Assembly (NCBI RefSeq): GCF_010119245.1
Contig: NZ_WNKG01000007.1
Location: 310,001 to 374,000 of the forward strand
Direction: 5' to 3'
Length of the DNA: 64,000 bases
From: Cyclobacterium salsum
Lineage (GTDB): Bacteria; Bacteroidota; Bacteroidia; Cytophagales; Cyclobacteriaceae
Part shown: positions 51,324 to 59,492 of the stretch, one piece after another
Layout: every line of letters begins with the position of its first letter
Position numbering within the stretch: position 1 is the stretch's first letter
Made by a program: the position numbers and the translations under genes
Notes under the pieces: model-generated
Told to the model about the DNA's origin: nothing
Database searches by the model: none
The model's input: only the letters and a program-made list of their open reading frames with translations

Positions 51324-51696
51324 AGAAGTGGAAATTACCCTTTCAAAAATGCTTGCGAACCAGAGAATAGCTATAGGATAGCTTACAATTGAAAATACGT
51401 TCCGAGGTGACATTAAGCAAAACCTAAGGGAACAAAAAAGAGCATTATGCAAACCAATTTGTAGGCTCAGGAATGTCATGCGTTAACCTGTTGCTACTCC
51501 TCTAACTTGGAATACTATCAAAGTATGCCGTTAATTTGGCTGGTAACCGCTTGCTGATATCAGTCGTAGTGAGGATTTGGTATATTACCAGAGAAAGCGA
51601 TTGATCGAAAAATTTTGGCCAAACAACTTACGCTACCTTTCGTTTGGTTTGGGTGTCGTACATGCGTACCTTGACAATAACCTCAAAAACGACACC
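51324..51696 (+). other. Gap upstream of the SDR/DUF2867 gene
   Basis: About 370 bp without a credible gene if the SDR starts at 51697. TTTG (51643-51646), 20 bp, then TACCTTG (51667-51673) is a weak promoter candidate. The longer in-frame TTG at 51577 is not favoured because the extra 40 residues lack family similarity. Confidence 0.4.
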
Positions 51697-53124
51697 TTGA
51701 AAATATTACTTACAGGAGCTACAGGATACATTGCCCAACGTTTATTGCCGGCACTATTGCAGGAAGGGCATCAGGTGGTATGTTGCGTGCGAGATAAAAA
51801 CAGGTTTAATGCGGAGCGATTTCCCCCGGAAAACCTTAGCGTGGTGGAAGTTGATTTTCTGGAGGAGAAAAGCCTTCAGAATATCCCTAAAGACATTGAC
51901 CTTGCCTACTACCTCATCCACTCCATGTCTACGCAGAGCGGAAAGTTTGAAGAAATGGAGGCTACTTGTGCGATTAATTTCAAAAAAAGGATCGAGGAAA
52001 CATCGGCCGACCAGGTCATTTACCTAAGTGGTATTGTGAACGATGAGGAGTTGTCCAAACATTTATCCTCCCGCAAAAACGTGGAAGGGATTTTATCGGA
52101 TGCCCGTTTTGCGCTTACCACGTTGAAAGCAGGGATTATTGTTGGGTCCGGCAGTGCTTCCTTTGAAATCATTCGGGATCTGGTGGAGAAGTTGCCGGTT
52201 ATGATCGCTCCCCAATGGCTGAAAACAAAATGCCAACCCATTGCCATCCGCAATGTAATTCAGTTTTTAAAAGGTGTTATTCTGAAAAAGGAAACCTACA
52301 ACCAAAGTTTCGATATTGGAGGACCGGATATCCTGAATTACAAAGAAATGTTGTTGCGTTTTGCAGAAATCAGGGGACTGAAGCGAAGGATTGGGATTGT
52401 GCCGGTCATGACGCCAAAAATTTCATCCTACTGGTTGTACTTTGTTACCTCAACCTCTTATGCCCTGGCCCAGAATCTGGTCAACAGCATGAAGATCGAG
52501 GTTATTTGTACGCCCAACAACCTGGCTTCCACGCTGGGCATCACCCTTATTGGCTATGACGATTCCATCCGCCTGGCGTTTGATAAAATCGAACAGAATC
52601 AGGTTCTATCCAGCTGGAAGGATGCCCAAACCAGCGACCTGCTGCAAAATGGGCTCAGCCAGTACATGGAGGTACCCGTAAACGGTTGTTACGTGGAGGT
52701 TCGAAAGCAGGCGATTGATAACCCGGAAAAGGTGCTGCAGAATATCTGGAAAATAGGTGGAAAGCAAGGCTGGTATTATGGCAATTGGCTTTGGGAGATC
52801 CGAGGCTTTATGGATCAGTTGGCAGGAGGTGTAGGCATGCGCAGAGGACGGAAAAGTGATACCGAGATTTCTGCTGGAGAAACATTGGATTTTTGGCGGG
52901 TACTCATTGCCAGCAAATCGGAAAAACGGCTCTTGTTGTATGCAGAAATGAAACTACCGGGGGAAGCCTGGCTGGAATTTAAGATTGTGAAAGACGAGTT
53001 GGTGCAGACCGCCACTTTTAGGCCCCTAGGCCTGCTCGGCCGGGTTTATTGGTATTCCGTTTTCCCCTTTCATGGGTTTATTTTTGGGGGGATGATCAGA
53101 AATATCATCAAATACAACCCCTAA
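51697..53124 (+). CDS. SDR-family NAD(P)-binding protein with DUF2867 domain
   Basis: This is a 475-aa cytosolic protein. Residues 1 to about 290 are an atypical short-chain dehydrogenase (YbjT-like): KILLTGATGYIAQRLLPALL with the GxxGxxG dinucleotide loop right at the N-terminus, then VEVDFLEEKS, LAYYLIHSM and YLSGIVNDEEL. Residues about 330-475 are a DUF2867 domain of the polyketide-cyclase-like type (KQGWYYGNWLWEIRGFMDQL, PLGLLGRVYWYSVFPFHGFI). The TTG at 51697 places the GATGYIAQ loop within ten residues of the start, as usual in this family. Function is unknown; often beside redox or lipid genes. Confidence 0.78.
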   Translation: MKILLTGATGYIAQRLLPALLQEGHQVVCCVRDKNRFNAERFPPENLSVVEVDFLEEKSLQNIPKDIDLAYYLIHSMSTQSGKFEEMEATCAINFKKRIEETSADQVIYLSGIVNDEELSKHLSSRKNVEGILSDARFALTTLKAGIIVGSGSASFEIIRDLVEKLPVMIAPQWLKTKCQPIAIRNVIQFLKGVILKKETYNQSFDIGGPDILNYKEMLLRFAEIRGLKRRIGIVPVMTPKISSYWLYFVTSTSYALAQNLVNSMKIEVICTPNNLASTLGITLIGYDDSIRLAFDKIEQNQVLSSWKDAQTSDLLQNGLSQYMEVPVNGCYVEVRKQAIDNPEKVLQNIWKIGGKQGWYYGNWLWEIRGFMDQLAGGVGMRRGRKSDTEISAGETLDFWRVLIASKSEKRLLLYAEMKLPGEAWLEFKIVKDELVQTATFRPLGLLGRVYWYSVFPFHGFIFGGMIRNIIKYNP

Positions 53125-53309
53125 GTTAAAGGCCTACTGATAATTTCGATTACCTTAATAGCAATAGATTTTTAAATTTTGGCTTCTTTTCAGTTCCAAA
53201 ACTCCTGCATCTAACTTTTGATATTCAATTCTTATTTTCGAAAAAAGAATGATTTTTCCATTTTAAGAGGTAAATTCAAAAGGTAATAAATTTCTGACAA
53301 TCAGACCTT

Positions 53310-54089
53310 ATGAAAAAAACAGCCTTGATCACCGGTGCCTCGGATGGCATTGGTTTGGAGTTGGCCAAAATCCATGCTTCCAAGGGAGATGACATCGTGC
53401 TAGTGGCGAGGACCCTATCCAAATTAAACGAACTTAAGAAGCAGTTGGAAAGTGAGTTTGGAATACAGGTTCACACCATTCAGAAAGACCTTTCTGTCCC
53501 CAATGCTGCCAGGGAAGTGTACGACGAAGTGGCAAAAAAGAATATATCCATTCAGCACCTGATCAATAATGCCGGGTTTGGTGATTTTGGATTTTTTCAC
53601 GAAAGTGACTGGGAGAAGCAAGCAAAGATGATCAACCTGAATATCATGGCCCTGACCCAATTTACCAAACTTTACCTGGAGGATATGATCCGGCAGGGAG
53701 GAGGTAAGATCATGAATGTGGCTTCCACAGCTGCTTTTCAGCCAGGTCCAATGATGGCCGTTTATTTTGCCACGAAGGCTTATGTGCTCCATTTTTCTGA
53801 AGCCATCAATAATGAAGTGAAAGAAAACGGCATATCGATAACCGCTCTTTGCCCAGGTCCTACAGAGAGCGGATTTAAAGCAGGGGCAGAAATGGAAGAG
53901 AGCCGCCTTATGAAAGGGAAGAAACTACCATCCTCCAAAGAAGTTGCTGATTTTGGATACCACAAAATGATGCAGGGTAAAGCAGTGGCCATTCATGGTT
54001 TGAAGAATTTCATTTTATCGAATTCGGTACGATTTGCGCCCCGGTCCCTTTCCGTTAAAATCGCCAGATCAGTGATCAAAGAAAGTTAG
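53310..54089 (+). CDS. Classical short-chain dehydrogenase/reductase
   Basis: This 259-aa SDR has TGASDGIG (cofactor loop, residues 8-15), NNAG, catalytic Ser in NVASTAAF and YFATK (Tyr-x3-Lys) in the expected order. An Arg after the second strand (VLVARTLSK) suggests NADP(H). DltE/YdfG-like overall. Substrate is unknown. It stands alone after the SDR/DUF2867 gene, with 185 bp between. Confidence 0.9.
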   Translation: MKKTALITGASDGIGLELAKIHASKGDDIVLVARTLSKLNELKKQLESEFGIQVHTIQKDLSVPNAAREVYDEVAKKNISIQHLINNAGFGDFGFFHESDWEKQAKMINLNIMALTQFTKLYLEDMIRQGGGKIMNVASTAAFQPGPMMAVYFATKAYVLHFSEAINNEVKENGISITALCPGPTESGFKAGAEMEESRLMKGKKLPSSKEVADFGYHKMMQGKAVAIHGLKNFILSNSVRFAPRSLSVKIARSVIKES

Positions 54090-54303
54090 TTGAAATGGGG
54101 TTAGGTTTCATTTTTTAAGGTATTCAATCGTTATTCTAAAAGAACTGCTGAAAGGAGGTAAAAAATTCTAGGTTCAATTCTATGACTAATGAAAGATTGT
54201 GTGGTATTTTTCATCCATTTTTATAAAAACGTTCATCCCTTCAGTTTGAAAATGATTTTTTCAATTGGAAAAAGTTGTCAGAGAAACCAAAAAGCAGCTA
54301 AAA

Positions 54304-56403
54304 TCAAGGTTGCAGGTGTTTGTGGAGAAAGTTTACCGTCGCTTCATTCACCTTCACCATATTCGAAAATTTCATCCAATGGTGGGTATCTCCTGGAATG
54401 ACCAGATAGTCATAGGGTTTTCCCAATTCATCAAACCTTCTTGCCAGGTCTGCGCTGTGGTAAAAACCTACGTTTCGGTCATCGTCGGAATGGATAAACA
54501 ACACCGGAGAGGTCCATTGATCCAAATCAGCAATTGGAGATGATTCCCAGGCAATCCGCTTGGCTTCCTCATAATCCGGTGCCACTTCAACACCCTCTGG
54601 CAGCTCGTATCGATGGTCCATGTCGTGCACGCCGCTAATGTCCACGCCCACTTTGAATAAATCGGAATCCCGGGCCAGTGCCATAGCCGTCAAATAGCCC
54701 CCATAGGAGCCGCCATAGATTCCAATTCGCTCCGGATTTACCTGCTCCAGACCAGCCAGGTACTGTCCGGCAGCTTTGATATCCTGGTACTCCGCGGCAC
54801 CCTGATAGTAGGTGCCGGAGGGGCGATGGAACTCATAACCATAGCCAATACCCAACCGATAATTCACCGACAATACCACAAACCCCATTTCGGCCAGTTT
54901 TTGGTTGATCGCATACGTATTGGAGTAATAATCCATGTAACTCCAGCCCAATAGCATCTGCCGTTGCGGTCCGCCATGAACGAATACCACGGCAGGTTTC
55001 GGGCTGGTATTATCCGAGGGCTCAAATAACTGTCCATATACGGTAGTACCATCTGCTGCTGTAAATTGTACATGCTTCGGGTTGATCAGATCCGCCTGAG
55101 GGAACTCCCCGGGAATGAGTTCCTCTCCCAGCAGGGTGATTTGCTCTTCGTTAAGAATTGCCGGAAGCAGGGGACGTGTTGGCGTAGCGGAGAAAAAAGC
55201 AACTTCATCTTCCCTCCCGGTGAACACTGGATAGGCTTCTATGCCCTGACCAGCACTTTTCCATTCAAAAGTGCCCGTGGTTAAATCCACTGTAGCCAAA
55301 TGCCTTCTGTCCCGGTCATCCGGAAGATCTCCTCCATTGGCAGCAAAAACCAGGCTTTGCCCATCCGGATGCAGGCTGAGTTGCTCTACCATAAAGTTAC
55401 CCGGGGTAAGCAAGGTGGATGAATTGTTTCGAAGATCTCTGGAATAAAGGTGCGGCCAGCCGTCCTCATAGGATAAATAGACCAATTGATCCTGAATTGG
55501 CCAATGAAGGTTAAAGCCGCCATGTGTAGAGGGCACCGATCCTCGCAGTGTCTCGGGAGCTTTCCACTGCATTTTCGCTTCTCCGGTTTGCACATCTGCT
55601 GTCCAGATTTCCCAGGGCTGGTGTCTTTTTTCCATGAGAGGCAAAGCAGCTCCCGAACCGCCCAGGGTCCGTACAAAAGCGAGGGATTTACCATCCGGAG
55701 ACCATCTTGGGGATTGGTCTCTTTGAAAAGAGGGAGCCAGCCATTTTATGGGTTTAGCAGGGTCACTGTATATGCCGATCAGGCTATGGGTTCCTCTATT
55801 GGCCACAAAAGCCAATTGCCTCCCATCCGGGGAAAAGTGAAGCTCACCCAGCCTTCCCCTGTTCTGGATAATGGAGTGCGGTGCTTTATCCGAATCCAGG
55901 TCTTTCATCCAAATCTCCCCATTTTTGATGAACGCCAACTGATGTCCGGCTCCCCAAACGGGATCATCTCCTTCTATCAACGATTCGGTCTTTCCGGTAC
56001 CCAGATCGATGGTCCAAATGGCCACATTCGTCATTAGGGGCAAATTACGGGTATTTACCGGCCGGGAAGCATTGCCTCCTCCATGATCCCCTCCACGGAC
56101 AAAAACCAGGTATTCCCCATCTTCACTGAACTGCAAACCGCTGATCTCCTGTCCGTCGTCTTCCAGAAAATCGGTTACCCGCCTGGGCTGATATTCAGGT
56201 GCCTGGGCAACATACACGTTTCGCTTACCTTGCTCATTCATGGCCCAGGCGATGCTGGATTGGCTGGCGTTGGCCGTAAGTTCAGAAGGAAAGGAAAATT
56301 TGGAAACAGCTGCCATGCTGAAATCCTGGCCAAAGCCAGAAAGTACCGGAAGTAGAGAGCAAATGAACAGGGCAAGCAATGGGAGAAACCTTAGGGTAGG
56401 CAT
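54304..56403 (-). CDS. Exported S9 family (prolyl oligopeptidase-like) peptidase
   Basis: This 699-aa serine peptidase starts at ATG 56403, which opens signal MPTLRFLPLLALFICSLLPV; the frame extends to 56472 but that would overlap dacB. Residues about 40-430 form a WD40-like beta-propeller with repeats such as PRWSPDGKSLAFVR and LHFSPDGRQLAFVA. Residues about 440-699 are the alpha/beta hydrolase with nucleophile GGSYGG, Asp in SDDDRNVGF and His in GDTHHW. It cuts short peptides in the periplasm or outside. It follows dacB by 13 bp, so cotranscribed. Confidence 0.9.
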   Translation of the reverse strand: MPTLRFLPLLALFICSLLPVLSGFGQDFSMAAVSKFSFPSELTANASQSSIAWAMNEQGKRNVYVAQAPEYQPRRVTDFLEDDGQEISGLQFSEDGEYLVFVRGGDHGGGNASRPVNTRNLPLMTNVAIWTIDLGTGKTESLIEGDDPVWGAGHQLAFIKNGEIWMKDLDSDKAPHSIIQNRGRLGELHFSPDGRQLAFVANRGTHSLIGIYSDPAKPIKWLAPSFQRDQSPRWSPDGKSLAFVRTLGGSGAALPLMEKRHQPWEIWTADVQTGEAKMQWKAPETLRGSVPSTHGGFNLHWPIQDQLVYLSYEDGWPHLYSRDLRNNSSTLLTPGNFMVEQLSLHPDGQSLVFAANGGDLPDDRDRRHLATVDLTTGTFEWKSAGQGIEAYPVFTGREDEVAFFSATPTRPLLPAILNEEQITLLGEELIPGEFPQADLINPKHVQFTAADGTTVYGQLFEPSDNTSPKPAVVFVHGGPQRQMLLGWSYMDYYSNTYAINQKLAEMGFVVLSVNYRLGIGYGYEFHRPSGTYYQGAAEYQDIKAAGQYLAGLEQVNPERIGIYGGSYGGYLTAMALARDSDLFKVGVDISGVHDMDHRYELPEGVEVAPDYEEAKRIAWESSPIADLDQWTSPVLFIHSDDDRNVGFYHSADLARRFDELGKPYDYLVIPGDTHHWMKFSNMVKVNEATVNFLHKHLQP

Positions 56404-56416
56404 GGCAGGAACGTGT

Positions 56417-57724
56417 TTAATAATTGGAATGGATGAAATACAGTACTTTTTGAAGCTCCTCTTTTTGTACATTGGAACTGCCGGTGTAGTTATTAAAAAA
56501 CGTGCTAAAAATTAGCGTTTTGCCGCTTTTGGTGATCAGGTATCCGCTCAAAGCCGAGCTCATGCTCAAGGTGCCGGTTTTAGCATAGATATAGGCCGGT
56601 TCGCCCGGGTCTGCCGGATACCAATTCCGAATCGTCCCGGATTCCCCGCCAGCAGGGAAGTAGGCCTTGATTTTTTCCATGGGCACTTCCTCCTTTATCT
56701 TTTCCAGTAGTCTTACCACAGACCGGGGAGTAAACATATTTTGTGGGGAAAGGCCGGATCCATCCACCCATTGGGGCTCGTCCGGAAGGTCCTGCAGCAG
56801 GCTGTCCTTGGAATATTGGATGGCGGCTGATAGGTCTAGCGAGTCAAAGAGTTCGTCCGATACCATCACCATTAACTGTTCGGCCAAAAAGTTGTCGCTT
56901 ATTTTCATCATTTGCGCATAGATGGAATCCACTTTTGCGGTTGGCAATTTTTGGTGAGTGAGGTTGGAATAGCCCAGGTCATCGATCAGGGTTATTTCCC
57001 TTCCTAACGCTTCCTGCAGCAGGTTTTTGGTCAGATTGGCAGAGGTAATAAAGGGCTTGTCCGTTTCAAAGGTCAACTCCCCGGCTTCCGGATTAAGTGC
57101 ATAACTGAAAATGTTTCTTTCAAAGTCCCTTCGGATAACGTAGCTATCCGGGGTGTTGTCTATTTGTTTGCTCAAAGGCAATAAGGCCGTGTAGGGATAC
57201 GTTTTGGCGAGCGGATCTTCTGCTTCTTTTGAATAGCGCAGCACATTCCCGTAAACAGGCATGCTAGAGCGCTCGGCAGCAAAATAATAAGGGTACCAGT
57301 TCCAGGTCCATCCTCGCCCATACCGGGAAATCTGATCAAAATTATCGACCATATACAAGTCCTCCGGCCGTTTTTGTAAAAAACGAATGACTGTACTGTC
57401 CTGAAGGTCCGGATGCAGCAGGGAAGGGTCGCCGGTTCCCCAGAATAGGAGGGAATCTCCTTTTTCGATGTAGTTCAGGCCATTGACCCGATCATCTCCC
57501 AGTACCTTATAGCTGGTATAAAAGGTAAAGATCTTGGTATTGGAGGCAGGAATGAAATACTTCTTTTCATTCAGGCTGACCAGGGTCTTTTCCTTTACCG
57601 GGTCATAGAGCATAAAGCCCATATGTCCTTTTTCAAAGACTTCGGAGTCGTAGACGGATTTTTTTACTTTTTGGACGGTGCAGTTGCAGAACAGCAGGAG
57701 CAATAGCCAGTAGATGTGCTTCAT
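56417..57724 (-). CDS. dacB: D-alanyl-D-alanine carboxypeptidase / endopeptidase (PBP4, DacB-like)
   Basis: This 435-aa class C low-molecular-weight penicillin-binding protein trims or cleaves peptidoglycan. The active-site motifs are SNTK (Ser61-Lys64), SDN in KISDNFLAEQ and KTG in YAKTGTLSM. It has an N-terminal signal segment MKHIYWLLLLLFCNC; the Cys15 might serve as a lipid anchor, but LFCNC is not a standard lipobox. A 16-bp palindrome abuts its start codon. It leads into the S9 peptidase gene. Confidence 0.88.
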   Translation of the reverse strand: MKHIYWLLLLLFCNCTVQKVKKSVYDSEVFEKGHMGFMLYDPVKEKTLVSLNEKKYFIPASNTKIFTFYTSYKVLGDDRVNGLNYIEKGDSLLFWGTGDPSLLHPDLQDSTVIRFLQKRPEDLYMVDNFDQISRYGRGWTWNWYPYYFAAERSSMPVYGNVLRYSKEAEDPLAKTYPYTALLPLSKQIDNTPDSYVIRRDFERNIFSYALNPEAGELTFETDKPFITSANLTKNLLQEALGREITLIDDLGYSNLTHQKLPTAKVDSIYAQMMKISDNFLAEQLMVMVSDELFDSLDLSAAIQYSKDSLLQDLPDEPQWVDGSGLSPQNMFTPRSVVRLLEKIKEEVPMEKIKAYFPAGGESGTIRNWYPADPGEPAYIYAKTGTLSMSSALSGYLITKSGKTLIFSTFFNNYTGSSNVQKEELQKVLYFIHSNY

Positions 57725-57740
57725 GGTTTAAATTTAAACC
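57725..57740. promoter_or_regulatory. 16-bp perfect palindrome directly upstream of dacB
   Basis: GGTTTAAATTTAAACC touches the dacB start codon. It could be an operator occluding the ribosome site or a chance AT palindrome. It contains no terminator U-run. Confidence 0.3.
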
Positions 57741-57817
57741 TGCTTGGGCAATAAAAAATAAAAAACTAGAAAAATACCGGTTAATAAGCTGTTTTTATTT
57801 GAAAATGGGGATGGATT

Positions 57818-57922
57818 TCATTTTTCCTCCTGATTTTTAAACCGAAAAAGGCTGCCAATGGGAAGTGCCATCGCTGTGTCGTAATAAAAGGGATCGTCCG
57901 TGTTCCGGTCGGAAAACCAATT
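57818..57922 (-). pseudogene. Fragment resembling the thioredoxin-like gene at 61266-61979
   Basis: On the minus strand this encodes WFSDRNTDDPFYYDT, then an unrelated-looking tail and a TGA at 57818. Bases 57876-57921 match 61636-61681 at 43 of 46 positions, where the intact gene reads WFSDRNMDYPFYYDTEKK. It starts within the stop codon of the barrel-like protein gene. It has no start of its own, so I read it as a recombination or duplication remnant. Confidence 0.6.
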
Positions 57923-58481
57923 AAAAACTCTTTCCCAAACTGATTCCTCCCCAAAGCGGGATAAATTTTCGGAATCCTTCATTATTGAAATCAAGCGAAA
58001 TAAAAGGGGTATAGCCTACCCTGAAAAAGAAGCCGCCCTCAGGTTTTTGGTACCTGTATCCTACTCTCAGGGGCACCACCGCATCCAACGTAACTTTATC
58101 TCTGAATTGTGAAGTATTCTGGTCTTGTTCACCGATTACCGTTAAATAGGCCATAATGCCAGTACCCATTTCCAAATGATGGGAGGACCTGCCAAATAGA
58201 GCGGAAATTTCTAACGGTAGTGTGGGAAGCCAATGGACCGCTTTGGATGTATTGTAAGGCAGCTCCGATCGGTCGTCTCGCCACATCGAAAAACCAGCGC
58301 TAGCTGACAACTTAAATTTCCCTTTTTGGTGAAAGATACGGGCATAACTGGCCGCATACCTCCCCGCATTTCCTCCTACCTCGAGATAAACTGCATTTTT
58401 GGCGGTAAACGCCTTGGAATCGGCTTGGGAGAAGCCTTCAACGACAAAGGCAAGTGTTAGCAATAGGAGAAAAAGTCGCAT
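57921..58481 (-). CDS. Small exported beta-barrel-like protein
   Basis: This 186-aa protein has signal MRLFLLLLTLAFVVEGFSQ from ATG 58481 (the ATG at 58574 adds 31 unlikely residues). Alternating hydrophobic/polar strands follow: AVYLEVGGNAGRYAASYARI, FKLSASAGFSMWR, LEMGTGIMAYLTVIG, VPLRVGYRYQKPEGGFFFRV. The C-terminal residue is Phe, as in outer-membrane barrels. Probably a small outer-membrane protein of unknown function. It ends exactly where the 57818-57922 fragment begins. Confidence 0.7.
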   Translation of the reverse strand: MRLFLLLLTLAFVVEGFSQADSKAFTAKNAVYLEVGGNAGRYAASYARIFHQKGKFKLSASAGFSMWRDDRSELPYNTSKAVHWLPTLPLEISALFGRSSHHLEMGTGIMAYLTVIGEQDQNTSQFRDKVTLDAVVPLRVGYRYQKPEGGFFFRVGYTPFISLDFNNEGFRKFIPLWGGISLGKSF

Positions 58482-58880
58482 TTTGAATTTAACAAGAAGA
58501 AAATCCCCCCCATAGCCTTGGGCTTCTTTTGGGTTCACCGTGTAAACGTGCTTCATAACGAGTCTATTAGTCAAATTAAGACTGTATTCTTAAAGTAAAA
58601 CTAAAAAACCAATAAAACAAATGGATCGACTCGATTTTTAGGAATTTTATAAAAATACCAAAGTAATTTATTATTATTTTACTCAAAGAGGGTTAGTTAT
58701 GGGTTATAATTGAGGATAAACTTATCCATTCGAATAATTGCAAAGGGGTATTATTACATTTTCGAAATGAATCTGTTTTACGGCTGTGTAATACTGTTCT
58801 TTATAAGTTTTAATCCTTTGGAGGGCCGGATTTCTTTGAAAATGTGAAAATGGATAAGGATTTCTGAAAATGGATTTGTC

Positions 58881-58960
58881 TGGCCATTGCAAATGCCTTT
58901 CGGTAGGCACCGTCGGTATGGCATCATCGAAAATACAGGGGTGAGGAGGCATACTCAGCC
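58881..58960 (+). repeat. Two-hairpin intergenic repeat, copy 1
   Basis: TGGCCATTGCAAATGCC, an AT-rich spacer with TCGAAAATA, then GGGTGAGGAGGCATACTCAGCC. It matches the layout of three copies at 63239-63317 (inverted), 63369-63431 and 63541-63624. Confidence 0.6.
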
Positions 58961-59073
58961 AGTCAGAGGTAAAATTTTACATTCAGCGTATGGGTGTAGT
59001 TTTCCCTTTTTCCTTCAAACCTATTTTAAATGGTTCTAAGGTATAGGAATCGGCATGGATAAAAACATATCCC

Positions 59074-59156
59074 GCCCTTCCAGGGCTTTCGGTCAATCGG
59101 CTATCAATTCACGATGGGCTTACACCCATCGCTTTGGTATTTCGCCCCTGCAGGGC
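59074..59156. repeat. Three-hairpin REP-like element, copy 2
   Basis: GCCCTTCCAGGGC (59074-59086), CGATGGGCTTACACCCATCG (59112-59131) and GCCCCTGCAGGGC (59144-59156). The stems differ in sequence from copy 1 at 24296-24380 but keep the order and the 12-nt gap between the second and third stems. Confidence 0.6.
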
Positions 59157-59492
59157 TTGATACAATTTTTAATGCCTAGGAGGTAATGAAGCTTTGCAGT
59201 ATCCTGAAAATAAATTTTAGGAGATTTTACCAGTTGCTTTTTGACATTGATATGCCATGAGGGTAGTTCTTTTGTCAAAAATGCATTTGGTATTCAATGG
59301 ATTTTCCAAAGGTATATTTACCTACTTCCCTTGGTCCAATAAGTCCCTCAACGGGAGAATGTGTGCAGGAAAACAATGTACTGGATACACTAGTCGTTTC
59401 AACATCTCTGCAAATTTAAAATTTGATTCTAAAATTGCAGGGATAAATAACATTCACAACGCAGTTTTAGGGGTCGGATCAAACCATGTCCA

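Larger units (their letters stand above)
58482..59492 (-). other. 1-kb gene-free region carrying two repeat families
   Basis: No plausible gene on either strand; the small frames here translate repeat sequence. Contents are a GGCCATTGCAAATG-type repeat at 58881-58960 and the second copy of the three-hairpin element at 59074-59156. The stretch 59160-59490 shows nothing I can name. Confidence 0.6.

Noticed and set aside
58722-58952. 76-codon frame on the minus strand
   Set aside because: It translates repeat DNA (the CATTGCAAATG hairpin gives LQWP), has no family pattern and no start signals.
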